NCBI GenBank assembly: GCA_052118065.1
Contig: JBQKHY010000007.1
Location: forward strand, 36,326-100,325
Direction of reading: 5' to 3'
Source: Ruminococcoides sp052118065
GTDB taxonomy: Bacteria > Bacillota > Clostridia > Oscillospirales > Acutalibacteraceae
DNA: 64,000 bases
In this document: piece by piece, positions 8,258 through 16,881 of the stretch
Layout: each line of letters opens with the position of its first letter
Numbering within the stretch: the stretch's first letter is position 1
The notes under the pieces: model-generated
The model's input: the letters and a program-made list of their open reading frames with translations, nothing else
Told to the model about the DNA's origin: nothing
The model's database searches: none
Position numbers and translations under genes: made by a program

Positions 8258-8932
8258 TTATCCCTCCAAAGAATATCCAACACCTCGGATGGAATTAATA
8301 GTTGCGTTACAGTTAAGTTGCTTTAGCTTCCTTCTGATGAATGATACATACACCTCAACATTGTTGTATTCGGCATTAGACTCATAACCCCAGATTTTCT
8401 CTGTAATTTGTTCCTTAGTCAGCACTTGCCTTTGGTTGTACAGTAACATTTCCAATAGTTGGAGTTCTTTGCCGGAAATTCTGATTGACTTTCCGGTATC
8501 TGTGTTTATCATTTTGCAACCTTTTAAATCAAGGGACATATTGTTACAAGTTAGGTTTTGACTTTGCAAGTTATAATTTCTCTTAACAATAGCATTTACC
8601 CTCATTATCAGTTCCTTAATTTCAAATGGCTTTGTAAGGTAGTCATCAGCTCCAACTTCAAAGCCCTTAACCTTGTCATCAAGTTCGGACTTTGCAGATA
8701 AAATCAAAATAGGTGTATATACCTTTTCATCCTTTAATTTCTTAATAACCTGATAACCGTCCATCTTAGGTAGCATAAGGTCAAGAATAATAATATCATA
8801 TATTCCTGTCCTACCGTATTCATAGCCGTCTGAACCATCAAAAACTGCATCAACAATGTAGTTTTCATTTTTTAGTGCAGTTTGTAATGTGTCAGCAAGA
8901 CTGTAGGAATCCTCTACAATTAATATTCGCAT
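8258..8932 (-). CDS. OmpR-family response regulator
   Basis: 224 residues with a receiver domain (Asp51 in LDLMLPKMDG, acidic pair at 7-8, Lys in LTKPFE) and a winged-helix C-terminal domain ending in the usual RRKL...IRGVGYSL motif. It is the first gene of a two-gene operon with the histidine kinase. It reads away from cysC, and the 144-base region between them must hold both promoters. It may regulate itself; whether it controls the sulfation genes next door cannot be told. Confidence 0.93.
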   Translation of the reverse strand: MRILIVEDSYSLADTLQTALKNENYIVDAVFDGSDGYEYGRTGIYDIIILDLMLPKMDGYQVIKKLKDEKVYTPILILSAKSELDDKVKGFEVGADDYLTKPFEIKELIMRVNAIVKRNYNLQSQNLTCNNMSLDLKGCKMINTDTGKSIRISGKELQLLEMLLYNQRQVLTKEQITEKIWGYESNAEYNNVEVYVSFIRRKLKQLNCNATINSIRGVGYSLEG

Positions 8933-9076
8933 AATGTTCTCCTAATGTAGAAATTTGTAATATCTTAAATAAATTATAAAGTATTTTCAATATTATTTCA
9001 AGGAATTGATTTTATAATAAATCCAGTTATGGTGCAAAGTGTGCATCAAAATATTGGGATTTAAGGAATATGATTT

Positions 9077-9700
9077 ATGGGAAACAACTTAACAGAGTGT
9101 TCTGCTGCTATTGCTAAAGAGAAAAATTTAGTGTGGCAGAAAACAGACATTTCAAAAGAAATTAGAGAAAAGTCACTAAATCAAAAGGCTAGGACAATTT
9201 GGTTTACAGGACTTTCAGGTTCAGGTAAATCAACCTTGGCAAATGAAATTGAGAAAAGACTTGTTGCTATGGGTAAGCACACAATGCTACTTGACGGTGA
9301 CAATGTAAGGATGGGACTTAACAACAACCTAGGATTTAGTGATGAAGATAGGGTAGAGAACATTAGACGGATTGCAGAAACTGCAAAATTGATGAATGAC
9401 GCAGGGCTTATTGTGCTAACTGCTTTTATCTCACCTTTTAGAAAAGACAGAAGAAATGCTAACAAAATCATCGGTGATGATTATATTGAGGTTTTTGTCA
9501 GCACACCTCTTGAAGAATGTGAAAAAAGGGATATTAAAGGCCTTTATAAAAAGGCAAGAGATGGTGTTATTAAGGAATTTACAGGAATTTCAAGTCCTTA
9601 TGAAAAACCGGAAAACCCTTCAATTACAGTAGATACTACTAACTGTTCACTTGATGAATCAGTTGATATTGTTATGAAACAACTTGAAAGGTTTTTGTGA
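9077..9700 (+). CDS. cysC: Adenylylsulfate (APS) kinase
   Basis: 207 residues. It phosphorylates APS at the 3' position to give PAPS, the universal sulfate donor. Walker A GLSGSGKS is at 45-52, the APS-binding DGDNVRMGLN follows, and the FISPFRKDR motif has the conserved Ser at about 119. The first 35 residues precede the usual core and contain an NLVWQ stretch that is common in CysC proteins. No ATP sulfurylase (sat or cysDN) or PAPS reductase is seen here. The next gene is a sulfotransferase, so PAPS is probably used for sulfation rather than for sulfate reduction. Confidence 0.93.
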   Translation: MGNNLTECSAAIAKEKNLVWQKTDISKEIREKSLNQKARTIWFTGLSGSGKSTLANEIEKRLVAMGKHTMLLDGDNVRMGLNNNLGFSDEDRVENIRRIAETAKLMNDAGLIVLTAFISPFRKDRRNANKIIGDDYIEVFVSTPLEECEKRDIKGLYKKARDGVIKEFTGISSPYEKPENPSITVDTTNCSLDESVDIVMKQLERFL

Positions 9701-9708
9701 GGTGCAGT

Positions 9709-10896
9709 ATGAAAACATTATATATACATATTGGTACTCCCAAAACCGGTACAACATCTATTCAGAACTTTTGTGGATTAAATAGGGAAAAGCTAAAGGA
9801 ACAAGGTGTTCTGTATCCTATAATGAACTATCATTATAAGAGAAAGAGTGTTAACAGAAACGGTCACTTCTTATTCGGCACAATTAAAGAAAACGGTACC
9901 AGAAATAAGGAAAAAGAAAAGCAAATTTTTGACAGTGAATTGCAGTATATTGTAGATTGCTTTAAGGAAAATGACACTATTTTACTTTCTGATGAAAGTA
10001 TTTGGTGGGCAACTGCTACAAGAAGAAAAGGCTTATGGAAGGACCTTAAAAAGCATAGTGAACAGCATAACTATCAGATAAAGGTTATTGTGTATCTAAG
10101 ACGACAAGATCAGTTTATGATGTCACGATATAACCAAAAGCTAAAGACGGACTTTGTAGCAAGTACACAGAGCTTTGATGAATACTTTGCCGATATGAAT
10201 GGTAGATTTAAATGTGTTATGGATTATCGTGATAGAATTGATAACATAGCAAAAAGTATTTCTAAAGAAAATGTGATTGTAAAAAGATTTGATAGAAATT
10301 ATTTTTACAACGGTGACCTTAACCAAGACTTTCTTAATATCTTAGGTGTAAAGGTTGATGACAGTTTTCAGCAGCTTAAGGAAACTGCAAATACAGGTAT
10401 TTCTGTTCAATCAGGTGAAATCAAGAGAGTACTTAACAGATTAAAGCCAATAACTATGGCTGAGAACAATAAGTTACTTGAAATATTAAATGAATGTGAA
10501 AATGTACTGCCTGAAAGCAATACTTCCCTTATGTCAACAGATGAAGTGAAGAATTTTATGGAACAATTTGTTGACAGTAACGAAAGTATTGTTGATGAAT
10601 ACATCGGTGACGGTAAACCACTTTTTGACTACACATACAAGGAAACAACTGCTTGGGATTATAATGATAAGAATTATCATGAGGAGCTAATTCTATTCTT
10701 TGCAAATGCTGTGGGTAGTGTTTATAAAGAAAATCAACAACTGAAAAAAGAACTTAATAAAATAAATAATCAAATAAAGAACATTAATGAAAAATTAAAT
10801 AAAGAAAAATCCTACTCAAGAGAAACAAGATATTTACTAAAGCATCCTATTAAATCTTTCTACAACAAATTTAAAGGTGCTTTAAGAAAAAAGTAA
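9709..10896 (+). CDS. PAPS-dependent sulfotransferase
   Basis: 395 residues from ATG 9709, chosen because GAGGTG lies just before it; a frame extension of four codons overlaps cysC. The N-terminus YIHIGTPKTGTTSIQ is the 5'-phosphosulfate-binding loop of the sulfotransferase family. The C-terminal 60 residues are strongly charged and likely a coiled coil, ending in KHPIKSFYNKFKG, a tail typical of proteins of polysaccharide synthesis. The tight linkage to cysC shows that PAPS is made and consumed together. The acceptor is unknown; a cell-surface glycan or lipid is the likeliest guess. Confidence 0.87.
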   Translation: MKTLYIHIGTPKTGTTSIQNFCGLNREKLKEQGVLYPIMNYHYKRKSVNRNGHFLFGTIKENGTRNKEKEKQIFDSELQYIVDCFKENDTILLSDESIWWATATRRKGLWKDLKKHSEQHNYQIKVIVYLRRQDQFMMSRYNQKLKTDFVASTQSFDEYFADMNGRFKCVMDYRDRIDNIAKSISKENVIVKRFDRNYFYNGDLNQDFLNILGVKVDDSFQQLKETANTGISVQSGEIKRVLNRLKPITMAENNKLLEILNECENVLPESNTSLMSTDEVKNFMEQFVDSNESIVDEYIGDGKPLFDYTYKETTAWDYNDKNYHEELILFFANAVGSVYKENQQLKKELNKINNQIKNINEKLNKEKSYSRETRYLLKHPIKSFYNKFKGALRKK

Positions 10897-10897
10897 T

Positions 10898-12328
10898 ATG
10901 AAGTTTTCTACTTTTTTATTAAATATCTTAAAGATAGGTTGCCTTGGCTTTGGTGGTGGAAGTGCATTAATACCCATATTTGAAGATGTTTTTGTTGGAG
11001 AAAATAAACTTGATACCAAAGAAAATTTTGACAAAGATATTATTGTAGCAAGTCTAACACCGGGTGCTTTGCCCATAGAAATTGCCTCCTCAATAGGTAA
11101 AAGGAACTTTGGTAAAAAGGGTATGATTCTTGGTGGAGTTATGATGGCTTTACCGGGAATCATTGCATCACTTTTGCTAATAACCTTGTTGTCAGCTTTG
11201 CAAGAAATGATTGCACCGGTAGTAAAGTGTTTAACTGTTGGTGTGTCGGCATTTATTATTTACTTGTTGATAAATTATGTGAAAAGTGTTTTTGTAGAAA
11301 ATAAGGTTAAAGGGAAAAGGCGATTTAATCGTTCACTTTTCGTTATGATTGCAGTTTTTGTACTGTCAGGTGGCAAGAATTTATTTAAGCTACTTGGACT
11401 TAAGGGTGACTACATAATCTCAGTTTCAACTGTATATATTCTTTTAGCTGCATTTTTCTTAATAATATGCATCAAGGCAACTGATAACAAAATCTTGCAA
11501 AGTGTTTCAGTTATAATCTCAGCAGTTTACCTTTTTGAGCATGGTGGTTTTGACCATAAGTACATATCACAAATTACTGCTCTGGTTGATATTATAATGA
11601 TAGTAATGGTACTTATCTTTGCTTTTAGAAGGTTTAATTTCTTTGAAAGAAATAATATTAAAATCAAGGATACACTTTCTGACCTAGGGTATTGGGTGAT
11701 TTTTTTATCCTTAGTAATATGCCCTATAATAATGCTTGACCTGCATTCATTTGTATTTGCATTTAGAAGTATTGTTTCTGTACTAATGTCCTTTGGTGGT
11801 GGAGATGCCTACCTTGTAATTGCTGATGGACTTTTTGTTGATGATATGGTCAGTGAAGATACTTTCTATAACAACATTGTTTCTGTTGTAAATATTCTTC
11901 CCGGTTCAATACTTGGCAAAACCTTGTCCTGTGTTGGTTATTACTTTGGTTTGGATTTCTTTGGTAATTACCTTGGCAGTATCTTTATGGCTATTGCCGG
12001 TGGTGGAATTGCAATTGGTGTTTCTTGTGGAGCTTTTCACATTTTCTACTCACTATATGATGAATTTTCAACTTCAAGAGTATGTCAAACACTTGGCAAC
12101 TATATTCGTGCAATTATTGCCGGTTTGCTTGGAAATGTAATATTGATACTGTTTAGACAAAGTAAGAATACTGCTATATCCTACCAAATACCTATGATTG
12201 TTATATTTTTGATTTTAATAGGTTCAGTTATACTGAATCATATTTTGTCGGAAAAGTTTAGGGTTAATAACACAGTTATTGTGATTATTGATATTTTAAT
12301 TTCGTGTTTATTGTTTTGTTATATATAA
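10898..12328 (+). CDS. ChrA-family anion transporter, two-domain form
   Basis: 476 residues with about 11-12 hydrophobic segments arranged as two homologous halves, each with the ChrA hallmark near its start: GCLGFGGGSALIPIF in the first half and LMSFGGGDAYLVIADG in the second, followed by TPGALP and LPGSILG. In classical ChrA the motif is FGGP, so both copies have Gly for Pro. ChrA proteins export chromate, a sulfate analogue. One base after the sulfotransferase stop and downstream of cysC, a role with sulfate or a related oxyanion is a reasonable inference, not shown. No strong ribosome site is visible, so translation may be coupled. Confidence 0.82.
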   Translation: MKFSTFLLNILKIGCLGFGGGSALIPIFEDVFVGENKLDTKENFDKDIIVASLTPGALPIEIASSIGKRNFGKKGMILGGVMMALPGIIASLLLITLLSALQEMIAPVVKCLTVGVSAFIIYLLINYVKSVFVENKVKGKRRFNRSLFVMIAVFVLSGGKNLFKLLGLKGDYIISVSTVYILLAAFFLIICIKATDNKILQSVSVIISAVYLFEHGGFDHKYISQITALVDIIMIVMVLIFAFRRFNFFERNNIKIKDTLSDLGYWVIFLSLVICPIIMLDLHSFVFAFRSIVSVLMSFGGGDAYLVIADGLFVDDMVSEDTFYNNIVSVVNILPGSILGKTLSCVGYYFGLDFFGNYLGSIFMAIAGGGIAIGVSCGAFHIFYSLYDEFSTSRVCQTLGNYIRAIIAGLLGNVILILFRQSKNTAISYQIPMIVIFLILIGSVILNHILSEKFRVNNTVIVIIDILISCLLFCYI

Positions 12329-12332
12329 AGAG

Positions 12333-12364
12333 ACCTCCCATCTAACAATTGTTAGGTGAGAGGT
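12333..12364. terminator. Bidirectional terminator between convergent genes
   Basis: ACCTCcCATCTAAC / GTTAGGTGaGAGGT palindrome with T-rich sequence on both sides. It serves the chrA-like gene on + and the GH13 gene on -. Confidence 0.8.
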
Positions 12365-12376
12365 TCCTTTCTTTTG

Positions 12377-14122
12377 TTATTTGATTTTGTAAACCAAAGT
12401 ACCATTTTCTTTTAAAGAATTATCACTGTAACCGTTTTCAAAGAGAATGTTGTCTACATTTTCTACATCAATAGGACTTTCACTACAGTTAAATATAACC
12501 TTAATGTCCTCATTGTCACTGTGCTTTATGTACTCAACAACTCTATTGTTAGGGTTATTAATCTGTTCCATATTAGGTGACTTTGTAGCAATATGGTTGT
12601 TCCTTAGGCTGATAATTTCTTTAACCTTTTCTGTAATATCCTTGTATGTACCTTTCTCAATGTCATCCCAAGGCATACATCTTCTACAATCAGGGTCAAA
12701 CCCACCATGTAAGGCAATTTCTGTACCGTAGTAAATACAAGGACTGCCCTGCATTGTAAATAGTATTGTAAGTAGCTGATAGTAAATATCAAGGTTAAAG
12801 TCAACTGAATTAATAAGCCTTATTGTATCATGAGAGTCATATAGGTTAAACATAGCCATATTTGTTTGGTCATAATACATATTAAGTCTTCTGTTAATAT
12901 GCTGAAATAGCTTTTCACTAGGCATATTCTTGTTTAAGAAAAATTCTCTAATACCAAAGGTTAGGGGATAGTTCATAATAGAGTCAAACTCATCACCCAT
13001 TAACCATTGAAGTGAGTCATGCCAGATTTCACCGATTAAATAAATGTCAGGGTTAATAGCCTTTAGCTCTTTGTGTAGATGCTTTAGGAATGTGTGGCTA
13101 ACTTCATTTGCTACATCAAATCTTATACCGTCAATTTTCCAATCGGTAATCCACTTCTTGCAAATGTTTGTAAAGTAGTCAATAACTTCCGGATTGTTTG
13201 TGTTTAGCTTAGGCATATATTTTGTGAAAGCAAAGGAATAGAACTGATTATCCCTAGTGTCACCTGATTTAGTTACAGGGAATTTGTTTACCATATACCA
13301 GCCCTTGTACTTTGACTTTTCACCATTTTTCTGTACATCTTTCCAGAATGGATGGTCACTGCCACTGTGATTAAACACTGCATCAACCATTACCTTAATG
13401 CCATTCTTGTGTGCAAGTTCTACTGTTTCTTTAAAGATTTTGTCATCGCCAAAGTGAGGGTCAATTACTTCATAATCATCGGTGTTGTACTTGTGGTTTG
13501 TTGAGGATTTTAGAATAGGGTTAATGTAAATACCGGTAATGCCTAAGTCCTTTAAGTAAGGAATTTTTTCCTTAATACCGTAAATATCACCACCATAAAA
13601 GTCCCACAAACCTACCTTGCCTTTCTGCCACTTTTTGCAATGTTCAGGGTTAATACTAGGATTACCGTTGCAAAATCTGTCAGGAAAAATCTGATACCAT
13701 ACTGTGTCTTGTACCCATTTAGGGGTAACATTTACATCACTGCTGTTAAGCCAAGGCATTACAAAGTAACTAGGTAGCATAAGATTTTTTAATTCTTCTT
13801 TAGAAATAAGACCATCTTCTAAGAAACATAAACTTTCCTTATTGTCCTCTACAATAAAGTAATATCTTAACCTTTTATGTTTAGGTTCAACAACTACATT
13901 CCAAATTCTGTTGTGGTCAAGTGTCATATAGGTTTTGATTTCTTCCTTAGTACCTTCCCATACTTCTTTACCACCCATAATACCGGCATCAAATGGGTCA
14001 CCGTAACAAATATAAACTCTCTCAATATCATCACCGGTAGTCAGTGAAATTTTTAGTCTGTTTTCATCAAGTGCATAACACTGATTACCGAAACTTCTGT
14101 GAAATATATTTCCTCTATTCAT
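12377..14122 (-). CDS. GH13 alpha-glucan hydrolase (neopullulanase/maltogenic amylase type)
   Basis: 581 residues without signal peptide, so intracellular. The N-terminal ~120 residues resemble the CBM34-like beta-domain of neopullulanases; the catalytic barrel begins at WVQDTVWYQIFPDRFCNG. The four GH13 regions are complete: DAVFNH, GIRFDVANE (nucleophile Asp336), IGEIWH (acid/base Glu365) and NLYDSHDT (His431-Asp432). It hydrolyses alpha-1,4 (and some alpha-1,6) bonds in maltodextrins taken up by the cell. The start is the second ATG, since GGAGG of the ribosome site lies between the first and second ATG. It follows the lipase gene by 11 bases. Confidence 0.92.
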   Translation of the reverse strand: MNRGNIFHRSFGNQCYALDENRLKISLTTGDDIERVYICYGDPFDAGIMGGKEVWEGTKEEIKTYMTLDHNRIWNVVVEPKHKRLRYYFIVEDNKESLCFLEDGLISKEELKNLMLPSYFVMPWLNSSDVNVTPKWVQDTVWYQIFPDRFCNGNPSINPEHCKKWQKGKVGLWDFYGGDIYGIKEKIPYLKDLGITGIYINPILKSSTNHKYNTDDYEVIDPHFGDDKIFKETVELAHKNGIKVMVDAVFNHSGSDHPFWKDVQKNGEKSKYKGWYMVNKFPVTKSGDTRDNQFYSFAFTKYMPKLNTNNPEVIDYFTNICKKWITDWKIDGIRFDVANEVSHTFLKHLHKELKAINPDIYLIGEIWHDSLQWLMGDEFDSIMNYPLTFGIREFFLNKNMPSEKLFQHINRRLNMYYDQTNMAMFNLYDSHDTIRLINSVDFNLDIYYQLLTILFTMQGSPCIYYGTEIALHGGFDPDCRRCMPWDDIEKGTYKDITEKVKEIISLRNNHIATKSPNMEQINNPNNRVVEYIKHSDNEDIKVIFNCSESPIDVENVDNILFENGYSDNSLKENGTLVYKIK

Positions 14123-14133
14123 AGTTACCTCCA

Positions 14134-15483
14134 TTATAAATTTCTATTCTTTAGGTCACTTACAAGTTGAACATAAAATTCTCTTACATCAAAGCCCTTA
14201 ATATTTTCCCTATTAAGGTCAATCATATCACCATGAGAAATACCTCTGTTGCCTTTAACAGTCAATAGAGTATAGTTCTCACCCCAAGGAAATGATTTTA
14301 TAGAAACCAAGCCGTCATTTTTACCGTCAAAATATTTAACCAAATGGTAAGAAAGGTTAAGTGGAAATTTACCACTTGTAGCCTTGTTAAGTATTGAACC
14401 ATAGCTCTGACAGTAAATATTATCAAGGTGTTCTTCACCAATATCCTCATTAATAGCTTTAACACCACTTGCAGTTAAGTCATTAACCGATGCCATAAAG
14501 TCAGGATTTTTGTCACCAAGTTGTCTTAGTGAAGTGTTATATGTAGTTGCAATTTTGTTTTGAACCGATTTAGGCACTTTAGTCAGTAGGTAGTCGGCAA
14601 ATTCACAACCTTTATGTGGTGTGTTGATTGTGGTAAGTGAAGCTACCATTTTCCCGATATTTTCTTTAGCAATAGCATATCTAACATCAAGACCACCTTT
14701 AGAGTGAGCAATAATATTTACCTTTTTGCAGTTAGTTTCAGCTACAATATTTCTGATTCTTTCTGCCAATTCCTTTGCACTGTCCTTTACAGATAAAGCT
14801 GATTGATGGTTGCCGTAGTAGACTTTACAACCGTTTTTCTCTAATTCTTTAGGAATTCTACCCCAATAATTAAAGTTCTTAAAATCCCTAAAGAACACAC
14901 CATGTACAAATAAAATAGGATACTTAGTATTGCAAATTTCTTTATCTTTTCTACTTTCATTTAGTAGATACTTGTTTTCTTCTGTAACAACCTCATCCTT
15001 AACAACCTTTACAATTTTGCCCAGTGCAAATAGGTTTGCGATAGGAATAAGACCACACAAAATGCCGATTACTCTGTGCTTAATACCAAGTTGAACAGAA
15101 AATAAATATACATTTATAATTCCGTTCCAGAATAATATTGAAAGTGTAACAACACATACTAAAACACTATACAGAAAATCTGTCCAACTTGCCACATTAG
15201 GTATCATCCAAATCATAAACACAATATGATAAATCACCGATACTAAACAGGAATAGGCAAATGTTGTTAAGCATATCCTACCATGGTCACATAGCTTTAA
15301 CCTTTTTGTATGTACTGTGCTACCGATTAAAGGCATAATGTTTGAATATAAAAAGGTAACAATAGCTACCATAATAAATGAAAACTGTCCACCCTTTAAT
15401 AGCAAGTAACAGTTAGCAGTAAATACACTTGCTAAAAAGTAAAAGAATAATTTTAGTTTATCGAATTTCAAAATTTTATTCAT
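14134..15483 (-). CDS. Membrane-anchored alpha/beta-hydrolase (lipase-like)
   Basis: 449 residues from ATG 15483 (AGGATG ribosome site; an 11-codon upstream extension has none). The first ~165 residues contain five to six hydrophobic segments; the rest is an alpha/beta-hydrolase with the HG oxyanion motif in LFVHGVFF and the nucleophile elbow AHSKGG (Ser261), like bacterial triacylglycerol lipases. A late DGLVS and SHGD supply likely Asp and His. Fusion of a membrane domain to a lipase fold suggests action on membrane lipids or lipid-linked molecules. It forms an operon with the GH13 gene, although no functional link is obvious. Confidence 0.82.
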   Translation of the reverse strand: MNKILKFDKLKLFFYFLASVFTANCYLLLKGGQFSFIMVAIVTFLYSNIMPLIGSTVHTKRLKLCDHGRICLTTFAYSCLVSVIYHIVFMIWMIPNVASWTDFLYSVLVCVVTLSILFWNGIINVYLFSVQLGIKHRVIGILCGLIPIANLFALGKIVKVVKDEVVTEENKYLLNESRKDKEICNTKYPILFVHGVFFRDFKNFNYWGRIPKELEKNGCKVYYGNHQSALSVKDSAKELAERIRNIVAETNCKKVNIIAHSKGGLDVRYAIAKENIGKMVASLTTINTPHKGCEFADYLLTKVPKSVQNKIATTYNTSLRQLGDKNPDFMASVNDLTASGVKAINEDIGEEHLDNIYCQSYGSILNKATSGKFPLNLSYHLVKYFDGKNDGLVSIKSFPWGENYTLLTVKGNRGISHGDMIDLNRENIKGFDVREFYVQLVSDLKNRNL

Positions 15484-15617
15484 TATTTCACATCCTATTA
15501 ACTCTAATTGTACCAAAAGTTTCTGTAAAATGAAATACTATCATAAAAATTTTGTAGTAATAAATGAGAAAATTTACACATAATAATGATATACATTTTA
15601 TAGGTAGGGGAAATAAA

Positions 15618-16082
15618 ATGATAAAATTAAAAAATTACATTATCAGCCTTATTATCAGTATAGGTATAGGACAGATTTCAGGATTCTTAACTAAGAATGC
15701 ATCTAAAAATTTTTCAAGTAATTTTAATCAATCAGCATTGACACCACCTGATTGGGTGTTTCCTGTTGTGTGGGTAATACTGTTTTTCTTAATGGGTATT
15801 TCTGCAACACTTGTTTATGAGTCCCATTGTAAATATAAAAAGTATGGTTTATTAATTTATGGTGTGCAGTTAATTTTTAACTTTTTATGGTCTATGTTTT
15901 TCTTCCTTGGGGAACAGTTTGTATTGTCCTTTGGTTGGTTAACAATTCTTATTCTTATGGTGGTGGGAATGATTTTGCTTTTTTATAAGTGTAATAAAAT
16001 CGCCGGTTATCTCCAAATCCCTTATTTGGTGTGGCTGTGTTTCGCAATGTATCTAAATTATATTGTGGTGATTTTGAATTAA
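15618..16082 (+). CDS. tspO: TspO/MBR family membrane protein
   Basis: 154 residues with five hydrophobic segments, the standard TspO size. Family features are ALTPPDWVFPVVW after the first segment and the NFLWSMFFF stretch in the third. TspO proteins bind porphyrins, cholesterol-like ligands or haem breakdown products and are linked to stress responses. The start is ATG 15618 after TAGGGG; an 18-codon upstream extension lacks a ribosome site. It is transcribed alone, divergent from the lipase operon, and is followed by the large repeat R1. Confidence 0.88.
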   Translation: MIKLKNYIISLIISIGIGQISGFLTKNASKNFSSNFNQSALTPPDWVFPVVWVILFFLMGISATLVYESHCKYKKYGLLIYGVQLIFNFLWSMFFFLGEQFVLSFGWLTILILMVVGMILLFYKCNKIAGYLQIPYLVWLCFAMYLNYIVVILN

Positions 16083-16133
16083 AAGTATAGATAAAATAGT
16101 TATTTTAATTTGGTTGTGGTTAAGATGATTTTG

Positions 16134-16686
16134 ATAAATTTGGGTTTGTGGGTGTGAATTATAACAAAATTTTGGCTTACAGTCGTAGGGGCGAACATCG
16201 TTCGCCCGTTTAATAGTAAAATATTTTATACAATTTTGTCCTATGTAGAAACTAGAAATTATAACTTGCTACATAGGGCAAAGTACCTATATAAAGGCTA
16301 GTTTGTAACGGGACATCAATGATGTCCCCTACAACTGTATCTCATAATGTTCATTGTATTTTATAGTTAGAAATAAAGGAAAGTTTCTTCTATGAAGATA
16401 TTTTAAACAAGTTTAAAATATCAACCACTCCTTCAGTCATTCTTTAAAAGGTGAATTGCTTTGCAATTCACGAATGACAGCTCCCTCGTCTGAGGGAGCC
16501 AAGCATAATATGTACAAACTTATAAATTTGTACATAATTAAAGAAATTGTACATACCTTGTTGCCTCCCTCGCTGAGGGAGGTGGCTTTGCGTATGCAAA
16601 GACGGAAGGAGTGATTGGAATTGTAAATTCATTTACAATTCCATATTAGTTGAAACTATCAAATAGCCCCACAAACCCAAATTTAT
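16134..16686 (-). repeat. Composite palindromic element R1 (553 bp, reverse orientation)
   Basis: Bounded by perfect 19-bp inverted repeats ATAAATTTGGGTTTGTGGG (16134-16152) and its complement (16668-16686). It contains two nested large palindromes: P2 at 16179-16338, ends ACAGTCGTAGGGG / CCCCTACAACTGT, with inner hairpins GGGCGAAC...GTTCGCCC and GGGACATCAATGATGTCCC; and P1 at 16426-16613, ends CACTCCTTCAGTC / GACGGAAGGAGTG, with inner hairpins including the CTCCCTCGC/GAGGGAG type. Same family as R2, R3 and R4, but opposite orientation to them. Weaker similarity extends outward to about 16731. No protein frame. It lies between convergent tspO and the symporter gene. Confidence 0.9.
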
Positions 16687-16789
16687 TTAACTAACCTTTA
16701 CGCATAATGAAAATTGAAAAACCTAATTTGTAGGTATAAGTTACTATATTTATTATAAATTACAATAAAAATGAGAATAAGGGAAAAGA

Positions 16790-16814
16790 AAAGGAGTGGC
16801 TGAACCACTCCTTT
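16790..16814 (-). terminator. Terminator of the AGCS symporter gene
   Basis: AAAGGAGTGG / CCACTCCTTT hairpin followed on the minus strand by TTCTTTTCCC. It lies 70 bases past the symporter stop. Confidence 0.8.
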
Positions 16815-16881
16815 AAGTTTATATTTTGTTTTTGTAACGGTAAATAAAATCAAATATTACCTACTATATTACAATTGAAAA

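Noticed and set aside
16134..16686. CRISPR array in the repeat-rich regions
   Set aside because: The repeats are palindromic modules of different sequence and spacing, not regularly spaced identical direct repeats with unique spacers, and no cas gene is near.
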